This document shows, piece after piece, positions 9,890 through 18,301 of a stretch of 64,000 nucleotides of DNA. How positions within the stretch are numbered: position 1 is the stretch's first letter; every line of letters begins with the position of its first letter. The position numbers and the translations under genes are program-made. This stretch comes from Bacteroidia bacterium. GTDB taxonomy: Bacteria; Bacteroidota; Bacteroidia; UKL13-3. The stretch lies in the NCBI GenBank assembly GCA_023151275.1, contig JAKLJI010000011.1, positions 49,233 to 113,232 on the forward strand. Direction: 5' to 3'. The notes below the pieces were generated by a model. That model searched no databases. It was not told where the DNA came from and saw nothing but the letters and a program-made list of their open reading frames with translations.

Positions 9890-10085
9890 GGCGTTGCCCA
9901 CCTTATCCCAATTACGTTCCTATTCCAAATCCGCGCAGGTGGGCCCTTGTGTCCGCGCCTACTCCGCTTTGTCTGCCACCGGGTTTGTAGTGGCTTAGCC
10001 GGGCTTCTAAGGTCGCCGGCACGCTCACACAAACGCCAGGTGCCAGCCAAAACGGGGTATCTGCTCCCCCAAGTAACGCAAATTT
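9890..10085. repeat. GC-rich REP-like element, copy 1
   Basis: A stretch much richer in G+C than its neighbours, filling most of the 290 bp between two genes. TACTCCGCTTTG and GGGGTATCTGCTCCCCC match the ends of related elements at 43.45-43.6 kb and 60.0-60.24 kb. The central part can form several short GC hairpins. Open frames crossing it look spurious. Confidence 0.6.
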
Positions 10086-10173
10086 CGTGTCAAATGAAGG
10101 AGCCGTTTCTTAATGCTTTTTAAGAAAAATTACTCCTGAAATTCAAGTTAATTCGTAAACAAACCCCCATCGC

Positions 10174-12765
10174 ATGAAAAAATTTTACCAATCAAAACTG
10201 AAAATAATAATCCTGTTTTGTTTGATGAGCTTCGTAACCTTCACCAGTTACAACTACAGCAGCAACCCGCCAACCGGAATGACAAATGCTCCCGGTGAAC
10301 AAAACTGCACCAGTTGCCATTCAGGTTCCCCCATTTCAAGTGGAACTGAATGGGATGGAATTACCTTAACAGGACTGCCCGTAGGTGGCTATGCTCCTTC
10401 AACTACTTATTCACTCACCCTGAGTGGTGGAGCCGCCGCAACAAGTAAGAATGGATTTTCATTAACCGTCCTAAACTCAACCAACACCATGGCCGGAACC
10501 TTAATTTCCGGCACCGGTTCTGCCGTGCAAATTGGCTCAGGAAGAAATTACCTCAACCACACAGCCACGGCACAATCCTCGTATTCGTTTTCGTGGACCT
10601 CTCCGTCAACCCCTTCAGGTACCTTAACATTTTATGTGAGCTGGAATGGAAGTGACGGTAGCAATGGAACATCGGGTGACGATATTTACACCAAAACATT
10701 TACTGTTAACTCAGGAGGAAACCCGCCGGTTGCAACGATCACACCTTCTTCAACTACCATTTGCTTAGGAGATACCTTGTTTCTTCAGGGTTCTGCTACC
10801 AATAACCCAACAGGTTGGAGCTGGCTATTTCCGGGAAATGTTCCTTCTTCTTCCTCCCTACAAAATCCAAAACTTGTTTATACCACCACAGGTACAAAAC
10901 AAGTTAGGTTAACAGCCTCCAATACATTTGGAAACTCGGCCACTGTAAGTGTAAACATCAATGTAGTTGCTAAGCCAACCGCCACAATTACTACAGCTAC
11001 AACTTCAATTTGTGGAAATGATTCGGTATTGCTAACTGCAAACTCCGGTGCCAATCTCAGTTACCAATGGTTCCCCACTGGAACCGGAAATTCTGCCTCT
11101 GTTTTCGTAAAGGATTCCGGCTCTTATTCGGTAAGGGTTACCAATGCTTCCAATTGCAGCGTTACAAGTGCTCCAACAAAAATTTCAAAGCGCAACCGTC
11201 CGCTTGCCCAATTGCAAGTTTCTTCAGCTCAGGTTTGTGAATCAGATACAATTCAACTAATTGCCTTGCAAACCGGGACGGGCTTAAGCTATCAGTTTTA
11301 TTTGGATACAAGCTTACTCAATTCATCATCAACCGCTCAAATTCAATTAGCAGGAGTAAAATCCGGAAACTACAAGCACAGAACATACGATGGATTTTGT
11401 TTCTCGGTTTTTGATTCACAAGCTGTGTTCGCGGAATCATTGCTGCCGGCACCCATTTTAAATTGTGCAGAAGCAGAGGCCACCCAAATTCGCTTCAATT
11501 GGTTGTCTGTTCCCGGTGCTCAAGCTTATTCGCTTAGCACCGATAGTGGTCAAACCTGGATTCAAACTCAGGATACCAGCTATGTTTTGCAAGTGGGTTC
11601 AGGGATTCAAAGCCGCATCATTCAAGTTAAAGCACAAGGTTCAGGACTTTGTGAATTTGGAAAATTGGCCGTTTTCAGTTGCTCGAATGCCGGTTGCCCA
11701 AAACGAATTGCTAGCATTCCGCATCCTGATTCACTTTGTTTGGGTGCAGACTCTTCTTTTGTGCTAAGTATTCCGCCATTTTCAAGCGGTTCAGCCAGCA
11801 TACGTTTGCTCATCAACCAAGCTCAGATTTGGTTCAAACCTGGCGACTCAGTAAAACTTTTCCTAAGCAAAGGTTTGAATAACTTCCAATTGAGTTTGTT
11901 TGATTCTACATTGACAGGTTGTTCAATTGATACTTCTATTTCGGTACTCGCTCATGCTCCGTTTAATCAAAACCTGAGTTTCAATTACAGTGGATTATCA
12001 ACCGGATTATGCAGTTACCAAAACGAGCTTCTTCTGTCCACCAATCGTCTTGCACAAGCCGATTCGGCTTGGTTCACCATCTATGCCAATGGCAATGAAA
12101 GTAGGGTTTACCCAACTGGATTGGACAGTTCATTAAACTTCAATTTAGCTGCATCAACAACATGGCCATTTGAGGTTTCTGCCTCCTGGAAAAATTTGGC
12201 CACCGGTTGTGAATTGCATTCGCCAAAAGGAAGCTTTAACCGCTTACCTGTAAATAAAGCCGGTTTTGTGGCGTATTACCTCACCAAAAAAAGGAACCCA
12301 CTTGGGCTTGAAGATACAACCAGTTTTCCGATTAAAAGCCGCTTGTGGTTATTTGGTGATGGAGAATCAGATACCCTTCGTAGAGTGTTTCACCTATACC
12401 CGGAAGATAAGTATTACGATTGCCGCTTAATTCTTGAGGACACCAATGGTTGCTTAGACACAGCTTTGCAAAGCGTATTTGGAAATCCCGGTGGGTTGCA
12501 GGATTTGGCAGGAATTGGAAAAGCCGAATTGTTTCCAAATCCGGCCACCGATAACCTGAATCTTCGCATCACAACCCTAAAAAAGGGCCAACTTGAATTC
12601 AGAATTTACGATGCAGAAGCCCGACTCCATTCCCGTTTTAGCGATAGGCTAAATGCCGGAGAAAATGAATTCCGCTTCCCACTCGAAAATTTAAGTCCGG
12701 GTATCTATTTCTTGGAAGCTGATTTGGATGGAGTGGTTTCAAGAATTCGCTTTTTGAAGAACTAA
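10174..12765 (+). CDS. T9SS-sorted multidomain surface protein with CTSCH motif
   Basis: An 863-aa secreted protein. After a signal peptide comes an N-terminal domain with PPTGMTNAPGEQNCTSCHSG, the opening of the choice-of-anchor V (Reelin-like) domain; CTSCH is formally a CxxCH haem site. A PKD-like domain follows (residues about 185-265, SWLFPGNVPSSS), then several Ig-like beta domains rich in Ser and Thr with paired cysteines. The C-terminal 80 residues are a type A T9SS sorting domain (AELFPNPATDNLNLRI, then LSPGIYFLEA). The role is probably surface adhesion or structural; nothing points to an enzyme. Confidence 0.85.
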   Translation: MKKFYQSKLKIIILFCLMSFVTFTSYNYSSNPPTGMTNAPGEQNCTSCHSGSPISSGTEWDGITLTGLPVGGYAPSTTYSLTLSGGAAATSKNGFSLTVLNSTNTMAGTLISGTGSAVQIGSGRNYLNHTATAQSSYSFSWTSPSTPSGTLTFYVSWNGSDGSNGTSGDDIYTKTFTVNSGGNPPVATITPSSTTICLGDTLFLQGSATNNPTGWSWLFPGNVPSSSSLQNPKLVYTTTGTKQVRLTASNTFGNSATVSVNINVVAKPTATITTATTSICGNDSVLLTANSGANLSYQWFPTGTGNSASVFVKDSGSYSVRVTNASNCSVTSAPTKISKRNRPLAQLQVSSAQVCESDTIQLIALQTGTGLSYQFYLDTSLLNSSSTAQIQLAGVKSGNYKHRTYDGFCFSVFDSQAVFAESLLPAPILNCAEAEATQIRFNWLSVPGAQAYSLSTDSGQTWIQTQDTSYVLQVGSGIQSRIIQVKAQGSGLCEFGKLAVFSCSNAGCPKRIASIPHPDSLCLGADSSFVLSIPPFSSGSASIRLLINQAQIWFKPGDSVKLFLSKGLNNFQLSLFDSTLTGCSIDTSISVLAHAPFNQNLSFNYSGLSTGLCSYQNELLLSTNRLAQADSAWFTIYANGNESRVYPTGLDSSLNFNLAASTTWPFEVSASWKNLATGCELHSPKGSFNRLPVNKAGFVAYYLTKKRNPLGLEDTTSFPIKSRLWLFGDGESDTLRRVFHLYPEDKYYDCRLILEDTNGCLDTALQSVFGNPGGLQDLAGIGKAELFPNPATDNLNLRITTLKKGQLEFRIYDAEARLHSRFSDRLNAGENEFRFPLENLSPGIYFLEADLDGVVSRIRFLKN

Positions 12766-12781
12766 ATTCAGGTTTGATTTT

Positions 12782-12811
12782 TTTGATATTGGTTCTTCAG
12801 ATTTACCTTTA
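12782..12811 (+). promoter_or_regulatory. Candidate promoter TTTG-N18-TACCTTTA
   Basis: A -33 TTTG and a -7 box TACCTTTA with 18 bp between them fit the Bacteroidota sigma-factor consensus. The -7 box ends 5 bp before the ATG of the DUF1905 gene, so the transcript would have almost no leader. Confidence 0.45.
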
Positions 12812-12816
12812 GACCC

Positions 12817-13302
12817 ATGTCTAAGACCTTTAGCTTTCATTCAACGCTAGAGCCGCTTTCCGGAAATCCTTCCTATACCGGAATTACGGTTCCAGCAGAA
12901 ATTGTTGTTCAGTTACCTGAAAAGGGGAGGCTCCGTTGCAAAGGAACCGTCAACGGAGCCTCCTTTAACTTGGCTATTCAAGGCAGAAAGAATGGTGCAG
13001 GTTTTTTAATGGTAGGAGGAGCCTTGCGTAGAGCTGCAAAAATAAAGGCCGGAATGCCCGTTTTTGTTGAATTTGAATTGGTGGATCCCGACGAACTTGA
13101 ACTGCCCGAAGAATTGCTGGAAGTGTTAACCCAAGATGAAGATGCTTCGCGCTTTTTCTATGGGTTGTCGGTGGCAAAACAGCGCGGACTTGCACATTAT
13201 GTTCAAAGTGTAAAAAGTACAGATAGCCGAATTAAGCGTGCATTAGAACTTGCTCGTAAAATCAAAAACGGGGAATTGTACATGCAAAAACATCCCGATT
13301 AA
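12817..13302 (+). CDS. DUF1905 and YdeI/OmpD-associated domain protein
   Basis: A 161-aa cytoplasmic protein. Residues about 5-95 form the DUF1905 beta-barrel-like domain (TGITVPAEIVVQLPEKGRLR, GGALRRAAKIKAGMPVFVEFEL). The C-terminal about 50 residues match the YdeI-like helical tail (FFYGLSVAKQRGLAHYVQSV...TDSRIKRALELARKI). The function is unknown. The TAA stop lies at the edge of a MITE-like repeat, suggesting the repeat inserted at the gene end. Confidence 0.8.
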   Translation: MSKTFSFHSTLEPLSGNPSYTGITVPAEIVVQLPEKGRLRCKGTVNGASFNLAIQGRKNGAGFLMVGGALRRAAKIKAGMPVFVEFELVDPDELELPEELLEVLTQDEDASRFFYGLSVAKQRGLAHYVQSVKSTDSRIKRALELARKIKNGELYMQKHPD

Positions 13303-13303
13303 A

Positions 13304-13486
13304 GCCGGATTGTGCATTTGAACTTCGTCATAGGATCAAAAGGCCAAAGGTATAATGCAGAGTTATGGGGAGTGAGGGAAACTGAGTTTACATCCAATTT
13401 CACAGGCCTTTTTGAACGTAATAGCTGAACAATTGAATTGTTCAGGTTCAGGGCAGTATTAGAAGGTCAAATGCGTATCCGGGTTA
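13304..13486 (+). repeat. MITE-like repeat, copy B
   Basis: A complete copy starting with GCCGGATTGTGCATTTGAAC and ending with TCAAATGCGTATCCGGGTT. It contains GTGAGGGAAACTGAGTTTAC and CAATTTCACAGGC, shared with copy C. Near its right end is an extra inverted repeat, CTGAACAATTGAATTGTTCAG. It is directly followed by copy C in the same orientation. Confidence 0.8.
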
Positions 13487-13658
13487 AACCCGGATTATGC
13501 ATTTGAACTTCGTCATGAGGGCCAAAAGGCCAAAGAAATTGGCAGTTTCACGAGCAAGGCATAATGCACCGTTATGGTGAGTGAGGGAAACTGAGTTTAC
13601 GCCCAATTTCACAGGCATTTTGGGCAGTAATAGATGGTCAAATGCGTATTCCGGGTTA
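13487..13658 (+). repeat. MITE-like repeat, copy C
   Basis: A complete copy. The left end is AACCCGGATTATGCATTTGA and the right end TCAAATGCGTATTCCGGGTT; the two are inverted repeats with a few mismatches. Internal landmarks are CTTCGTCATGAGGGCCAAAA, GGAAACTGAGTTTACGCCCA and CAATTTCACAGGCATTTTG. Its last bases (GTTAA) contain the stop codon of the convergent pseudouridine synthase gene. Confidence 0.82.
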
Positions 13659-14318
13659 AAGCTTGAGTAGATATTTTGAATTCTTCAAACTAAGTTGAAT
13701 CATTTCATCTTTTACCGGATGCTTAAATTCCAATTCAATGGCCTGCAGTTGAATGCTATGGTCTGCCAAAGGCTTAGATGCTCCGTATTTGTAATCTCCA
13801 ACTATAGGGCAACCCATGGCAGACAGTTGAACCCTAATCTGATGTTTTCTTCCGGTTTCTAAATCAATCTGTAACAAAGTTTTTTTGCCCTGGCTTTGCA
13901 ATACTTCATAACGTAGGCTTGATTCCAATCCATCCTTCACCGGAGATTCAAAAGCTTTAGTAAAGTTTTTCTTTTCATCTCGTTTCAAGTAATGCACCAA
14001 TCTGCCACTAGCTGCCGGTGGTTTTCCTTCAACAATGCACCTGTAGCGTTTGCTAATCTCCCGGTCCCGAAAGCTTACATTCATGCGGGTAAGTGATTTC
14101 GATGTTTTGGCAAACAATACAATGCCCGAAACCGGCATGTCTAATCGATGAATGACACCTAAATAAACCGCACCGGGTTTTTGGTAAGTATGTTTGATAT
14201 AAGCTTTGGTTTCTTCTTCTAAAGATTCCGGCTTTCCGGGCTCAGGTTGAACAGTCTGACCGCTGCGTTTCAAGACAGCTATCAAATGGTTGTCTTCAAA
14301 TAAAATTTCAGGAAACAC
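13656..14318 (-). CDS. RluA family pseudouridine synthase
   Basis: A 220-aa enzyme that would convert uridine to pseudouridine in rRNA or tRNA. The catalytic HRLD motif is present (VIHRLDMPVSGIVLFAKT), with the later ETGRKHQIRVQLSAMG and GDYKYGA blocks typical of RluA-type enzymes. There is no S4 RNA-binding domain, so it belongs with the short members. The likely start is a GTG at 14318, 1 bp after the panB stop codon, indicating one transcript and coupled translation. Its stop codon is inside the end of a MITE-like repeat. The exact RNA target is not known. Confidence 0.9.
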   Translation of the reverse strand: MFPEILFEDNHLIAVLKRSGQTVQPEPGKPESLEEETKAYIKHTYQKPGAVYLGVIHRLDMPVSGIVLFAKTSKSLTRMNVSFRDREISKRYRCIVEGKPPAASGRLVHYLKRDEKKNFTKAFESPVKDGLESSLRYEVLQSQGKKTLLQIDLETGRKHQIRVQLSAMGCPIVGDYKYGASKPLADHSIQLQAIELEFKHPVKDEMIQLSLKNSKYLLKL

Positions 14319-14319
14319 C

Positions 14320-15135
14320 TTAGTATTGCTCTTTCTGATTCGGGAAATCTACGCTCTTCACATCTTCCACATAGCGTTCCACTGCGTTTTTAATTTCATC
14401 GTACAAATTCAAATACCTGCGTAAGAATTTGGGTGAAAAGTCTTTATTGATTCCTAGCATATCGTGCGAAACCAATACCTGGCCGTCCACATCAGGGCCG
14501 GCACCAATCCCTATTACAGGAATTTTTACCATCTCGGCAACGTCTTTGGCTAATTTAGAAGGTATTTTTTCGAGGACCAAGGCAAAACATCCGGCTTCTT
14601 CCAACAGGCGAGCGTCTTCCAACAATTTGGCTGCTTCTGCTTCCTGGCGGGCGCGCACCTCGTAAGTGCCAAATTTATAGATGCTTTGTGGGGTAAGTCC
14701 CAAATGGCCCATAACCGGAATACCCGCTGTTAAAATTCGACGAATGGATTCTACAACTTCGGAACCTCCTTCCAATTTTACGGCATGTGCTTCGGCCTCT
14801 TTCATGATTCGAATGGCCGAATTGAGTGCTTCTTTGGAATTTCCTTGGTAGGAACCAAAGGGAAGGTCGACCACCACCAATGCGCGATCAACTGCGCGAA
14901 TTACCGCAGCGGCATGTGAAATCATTTCATCTAGGGTGATAGGTAAGGTGGTTTCATGTCCGTGCATCACATTCGACGCCGAATCGCCAACCAATAAAAC
15001 ATCTACTTTGGCTGCATCAAGAATTTTGGCCATGGAGAAATCATAGGCGGTTAACATGCTGATTTTCTCGCCTCTGAGTTTCATCTCCTGAACTGTATGG
15101 GTGGTAACTTTTTTTACCTCTTTGTAGGTGCTCAT
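14320..15135 (-). CDS. panB: 3-methyl-2-oxobutanoate hydroxymethyltransferase
   Basis: A 271-aa enzyme of pantothenate (coenzyme A) synthesis. It transfers a hydroxymethyl group from methylenetetrahydrofolate to 2-oxoisovalerate to give ketopantoate. Family blocks are clear: [65 protein letters not shown] and the catalytic-region [15 protein letters not shown] with [18 protein letters not shown]. The length matches the family (about 264 aa). The ATG at 15135 is used because the residues before it are not conserved and overlap a promoter motif. Co-transcribed with the pseudouridine synthase. Confidence 0.96.
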   Translation of the reverse strand: MSTYKEVKKVTTHTVQEMKLRGEKISMLTAYDFSMAKILDAAKVDVLLVGDSASNVMHGHETTLPITLDEMISHAAAVIRAVDRALVVVDLPFGSYQGNSKEALNSAIRIMKEAEAHAVKLEGGSEVVESIRRILTAGIPVMGHLGLTPQSIYKFGTYEVRARQEAEAAKLLEDARLLEEAGCFALVLEKIPSKLAKDVAEMVKIPVIGIGAGPDVDGQVLVSHDMLGINKDFSPKFLRRYLNLYDEIKNAVERYVEDVKSVDFPNQKEQY

Positions 15136-15150
15136 AAAAAACGTAAAGTT

Positions 15151-15158
15151 CAAAGGTA
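15151..15158 (-). promoter_or_regulatory. Candidate -7 box of panB
   Basis: On the minus strand TACCTTTG is a perfect TAnnTTTG, 16 bp before the panB ATG. No well-spaced -33 element is obvious. Confidence 0.4.
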
Positions 15159-15231
15159 GAAATAAAACCATTCAAGCCTAATCCTTGACTAAGGTTTTAA
15201 AAGCCATTTAAAATCCCTTATTTCGCAATTC

Positions 15232-16206
15232 ATGAAATTTACGTCCATCCTGAGCATTTTCGCAGTTGTTTCCCTGTTCGCCTCTTGCAGTAACGATTTA
15301 GAAATCAATGCTCCATACAAAGATATTCCTGTGGTTCATGCTTTTCTTGATCAAAATGAACCTGTTCAATACATCCGAATTCAAAAGGTTTACCAGAATG
15401 GCACAGGCTCCACAACCCTTGAAGGGGCTCAGATCACCGATTCACTCTATTTTGATTCCCTGATTGTGGATTTGATTGAAGCCAGAACCGGAACGGTTTA
15501 CCCTTGCAAACGCATTGATACGGTTTACAAAGATTCCGGCCTGTTTTCAAATGCTGTTCATCACTTGTATGTGACAAGTTTTCCTAAAAATGAAAATGCA
15601 GAAGAGCAGTTCAATCTGCGGATTCATGTTCCTCGCTCAGGAAATACTTTTTACAACAAAGAGCCCATTAATTTGGTTAAAGATGCTTTTGTGGAAGACC
15701 GGACAATTAGCGTAGATACAGTGATTAACCATTCATTCCCTTACCGTTTTAGAACCGGACGGAATGCTACACTTTACGATTTGTCTATTCGCTTTTACTA
15801 TACCGAAACCGAAAAAGCCAATCCGTCAAACGTACAAGAGAAGGTTTTCGAGTATTTTATTCAGCGGGCGAAAGTGTACACCTATTCTGCCAGCATCAAG
15901 GCAGAAGCCGTTTTGTCTAAAAACTTCATTAGTAACCTTCAGGCAAATATCAAGTTCAATAACTTGGTAAACAGGAAATACAGCCGTATTGAATTTGTGG
16001 CATACGGTGGTTCAAAAGAATACCAGGAATACCTGGAACTGTCAAAGCCCAATACATCCATAGTTCCAAAAAATTCAGAGTATAGCAATATCACAGGCGG
16101 AAAAGGAATCTTTAGCAGCCGGAATAAAATTGTTCAAACTCAAATGAAACTTGACAGCAAATCCATCGGGATTCTGACGGCTATTCTGCCCAATTTTGTC
16201 AATTAA
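15232..16206 (+). CDS. DUF4249-type lipoprotein
   Basis: A 324-aa protein with a lipoprotein signal (IFAVVSLFASCSN). The start of the mature part, PYKDIPVVHAFLDQNEPVQYIRIQKVY split over about 30 residues, is the pattern of DUF4249 proteins, where a beta-sandwich resembling a secreted adhesion domain begins. DUF4249 genes usually neighbour TonB-dependent receptors; none is adjacent here. The function is unknown. Confidence in the lipoprotein nature is high; the family assignment is made from pattern only. Confidence 0.7.
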   Translation: MKFTSILSIFAVVSLFASCSNDLEINAPYKDIPVVHAFLDQNEPVQYIRIQKVYQNGTGSTTLEGAQITDSLYFDSLIVDLIEARTGTVYPCKRIDTVYKDSGLFSNAVHHLYVTSFPKNENAEEQFNLRIHVPRSGNTFYNKEPINLVKDAFVEDRTISVDTVINHSFPYRFRTGRNATLYDLSIRFYYTETEKANPSNVQEKVFEYFIQRAKVYTYSASIKAEAVLSKNFISNLQANIKFNNLVNRKYSRIEFVAYGGSKEYQEYLELSKPNTSIVPKNSEYSNITGGKGIFSSRNKIVQTQMKLDSKSIGILTAILPNFVN

Positions 16207-16330
16207 CTGACATTTTGCCCAGGCTTTGGGTCCTCTCAGGTCGAAAACTGACAGATTGCTCAAATTCCTGCCAATTTCCTTGCATGGTATAGTGATTGAT
16301 GTTTAAGCAGCAAAGAAACATCTTAATACT

Positions 16331-18235
16331 ATGAGCAAAATAATTGGAATTGACCTGGGTACAACCAACTCCTGCGTTGCCGTAATGGAAGGCAACGAGG
16401 CAGTAGTGATTGCCAACAGCGAAGGAAAGCGTACAACTCCTTCCATTGTAGCCTTTTTAAAAGATGGTGAACGTAAAATTGGTGATCCTGCAAAACGCCA
16501 GGCTGTAACCAATCCTATCAATACCATCTTCTCTATCAAACGTTTCATGGGTCATACCCACGACGAAATCAAAAACGAAACCGGACGCGTACCTTACAAA
16601 GTTGCCAAAGGGGATAACAACACACCTCGTGTAGATATCGACGGTCGTTTGTACACGCCTCAAGAAATTTCAGCAATCATCCTTCAAAAAATGAAGAAAA
16701 CGGCTGAAGATTATTTGGGAACAGAAGTGAAAGAAGCCGTTATTACCGTTCCTGCCTACTTCAACGATGCGCAGCGTCAAGCTACTAAAGAAGCCGGCGA
16801 AATTGCAGGTTTGAATGTACGTCGTATCATCAACGAGCCAACTGCTGCTGCTTTGGCTTATGGCTTGGATAAAGCCAACAAAGACATGAAAATTGTTGTG
16901 TTCGACTGCGGAGGTGGTACACACGACGTTTCAGTTCTTGAACTTGGTGATGGGGTATTCGAAGTAAAATCAACCGATGGTGATACACACTTGGGTGGTG
17001 ACGACTTCGACCAAAAAATTATTGACTGGTTAGCCGATGAATTCAAAGCTGAAGAAGGCATGGACCTTCGTTTGGATGCCATGGCTTTGCAACGCCTGAA
17101 AGAAGCAGCAGAAAAAGCAAAAATTGAGTTGTCGAGCTCAGCACAAACTGAAATTAACCTGCCTTATATAACTGCCACACAAAGCGGTCCAAAGCACTTG
17201 GTAAAAACATTAACCCGCGCCAAATTTGAGCAATTGGTTGATGATTTGATTAAGCGTACCATCGCTCCTTGTCAGTCTGCTTTGAAAAATGCAGGACTAT
17301 CTCCAAAAGACATCGACGAAGTTATTTTGGTGGGTGGTTCAACCCGTATTCCTGCCATTCAAAAAGCAGTAGAAGATTTCTTCGGTAAAGCTCCGTCAAA
17401 AGGGGTTAATCCTGATGAAGTAGTTGCTTTGGGTGCTGCAATTCAAGGTGGCGTACTTACCGGTGAAGTGAAAGATGTATTGCTTCTCGACGTTACTCCA
17501 CTTAGCTTGGGTATTGAAACCATGGGTGGTGTAATGACCAAGTTGATTGAAGCCAATACAACCATTCCTAGCAAACGCAGTGAAGTGTTTTCAACCGCTT
17601 CAGATAATCAGCCAACCGTAGAAATTCACGTATTGCAAGGCGAGCGTCCTATGGCCAACCAAAACCGTTCTATTGGTCGCTTCCACTTGAGCGATATTCC
17701 TCCTGCACCACGCGGTGTTCCTCAAATTGAAGTTACCTTTGATATTGACGCCAATGGTATCTTGCATGTAAGTGCAAAAGATAAAGGAACAGGTAAAGAA
17801 CAAAAAATCCGTATTGAAGCTTCAAGCGGTTTGAGCGATGCCGAAATTGAACGCATGAAGCGCGAAGCTGAAGCCAATGCAGAAGCCGACCGCAAAGCCA
17901 AAGAAGAAGTTGAGAAATTGAATGCCGCAGATAGCTTGATTTTCCAAACTGAAAAACAAATCAAAGAATACGGAGATAAGATTCCTGCCGATAAAAAATC
18001 AGCAATCGAATCAAGTCTTGAAACTTTGAAATCTGCTCACGCTGCAAAAGATTTGGCCGGTATTGATACAGCTATGGAAGCTTTGAACAATGCATGGCAA
18101 GCAGCTTCTCAAGACATTTACGCGGCGCAGCAAGCAGCTGAAGCACAAGGTGGAAATGCCGGTGCAGGCGCAAATGCGAACTCAGGAAACCCGGCAGATA
18201 ATGTTCAGGATGTTGAGTACGAAGAAGTAAAATAA
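16331..18235 (+). CDS. dnaK: Chaperone DnaK (Hsp70)
   Basis: A 634-aa cytoplasmic ATP-driven chaperone. The N-terminal ATPase motifs are intact: [16 protein letters not shown] (phosphate 1), [17 protein letters not shown] (phosphate 2) and [14 protein letters not shown] (adenosine). The substrate-binding domain follows [15 protein letters not shown], then the helical lid and the EEVK tail. The usual partners dnaJ and grpE are not adjacent. No CIRCE element was seen upstream. The strong hairpin immediately after the gene ends the transcript. Confidence 0.98.
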   Translation: MSKIIGIDLGTTNSCVAVMEGNEAVVIANSEGKRTTPSIVAFLKDGERKIGDPAKRQAVTNPINTIFSIKRFMGHTHDEIKNETGRVPYKVAKGDNNTPRVDIDGRLYTPQEISAIILQKMKKTAEDYLGTEVKEAVITVPAYFNDAQRQATKEAGEIAGLNVRRIINEPTAAALAYGLDKANKDMKIVVFDCGGGTHDVSVLELGDGVFEVKSTDGDTHLGGDDFDQKIIDWLADEFKAEEGMDLRLDAMALQRLKEAAEKAKIELSSSAQTEINLPYITATQSGPKHLVKTLTRAKFEQLVDDLIKRTIAPCQSALKNAGLSPKDIDEVILVGGSTRIPAIQKAVEDFFGKAPSKGVNPDEVVALGAAIQGGVLTGEVKDVLLLDVTPLSLGIETMGGVMTKLIEANTTIPSKRSEVFSTASDNQPTVEIHVLQGERPMANQNRSIGRFHLSDIPPAPRGVPQIEVTFDIDANGILHVSAKDKGTGKEQKIRIEASSGLSDAEIERMKREAEANAEADRKAKEEVEKLNAADSLIFQTEKQIKEYGDKIPADKKSAIESSLETLKSAHAAKDLAGIDTAMEALNNAWQAASQDIYAAQQAAEAQGGNAGAGANANSGNPADNVQDVEYEEVK

Positions 18236-18261
18236 TCTTTGGGTTTACCCAATCTGGTTTA

Positions 18262-18301
18262 GAAACAAAAGGAGAGGTTTTGCCTCTCCTTTTGTTTTTT
18301 T
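18262..18301. terminator. Bidirectional terminator between dnaK and the MoxR operon
   Basis: A 15-bp inverted repeat (AAACAAAAGGAGAGG and its complement) around a TTTTG loop is flanked by T-runs in both directions, so it can stop both dnaK and the convergent five-gene operon. Confidence 0.9.

Noticed and set aside
9836..10123. A 95-codon open frame in the GC-rich element
   Set aside because: It crosses the end of the GLPGLI gene and a repeat, with a Cys/Arg-rich composition typical of GC-rich non-coding DNA.
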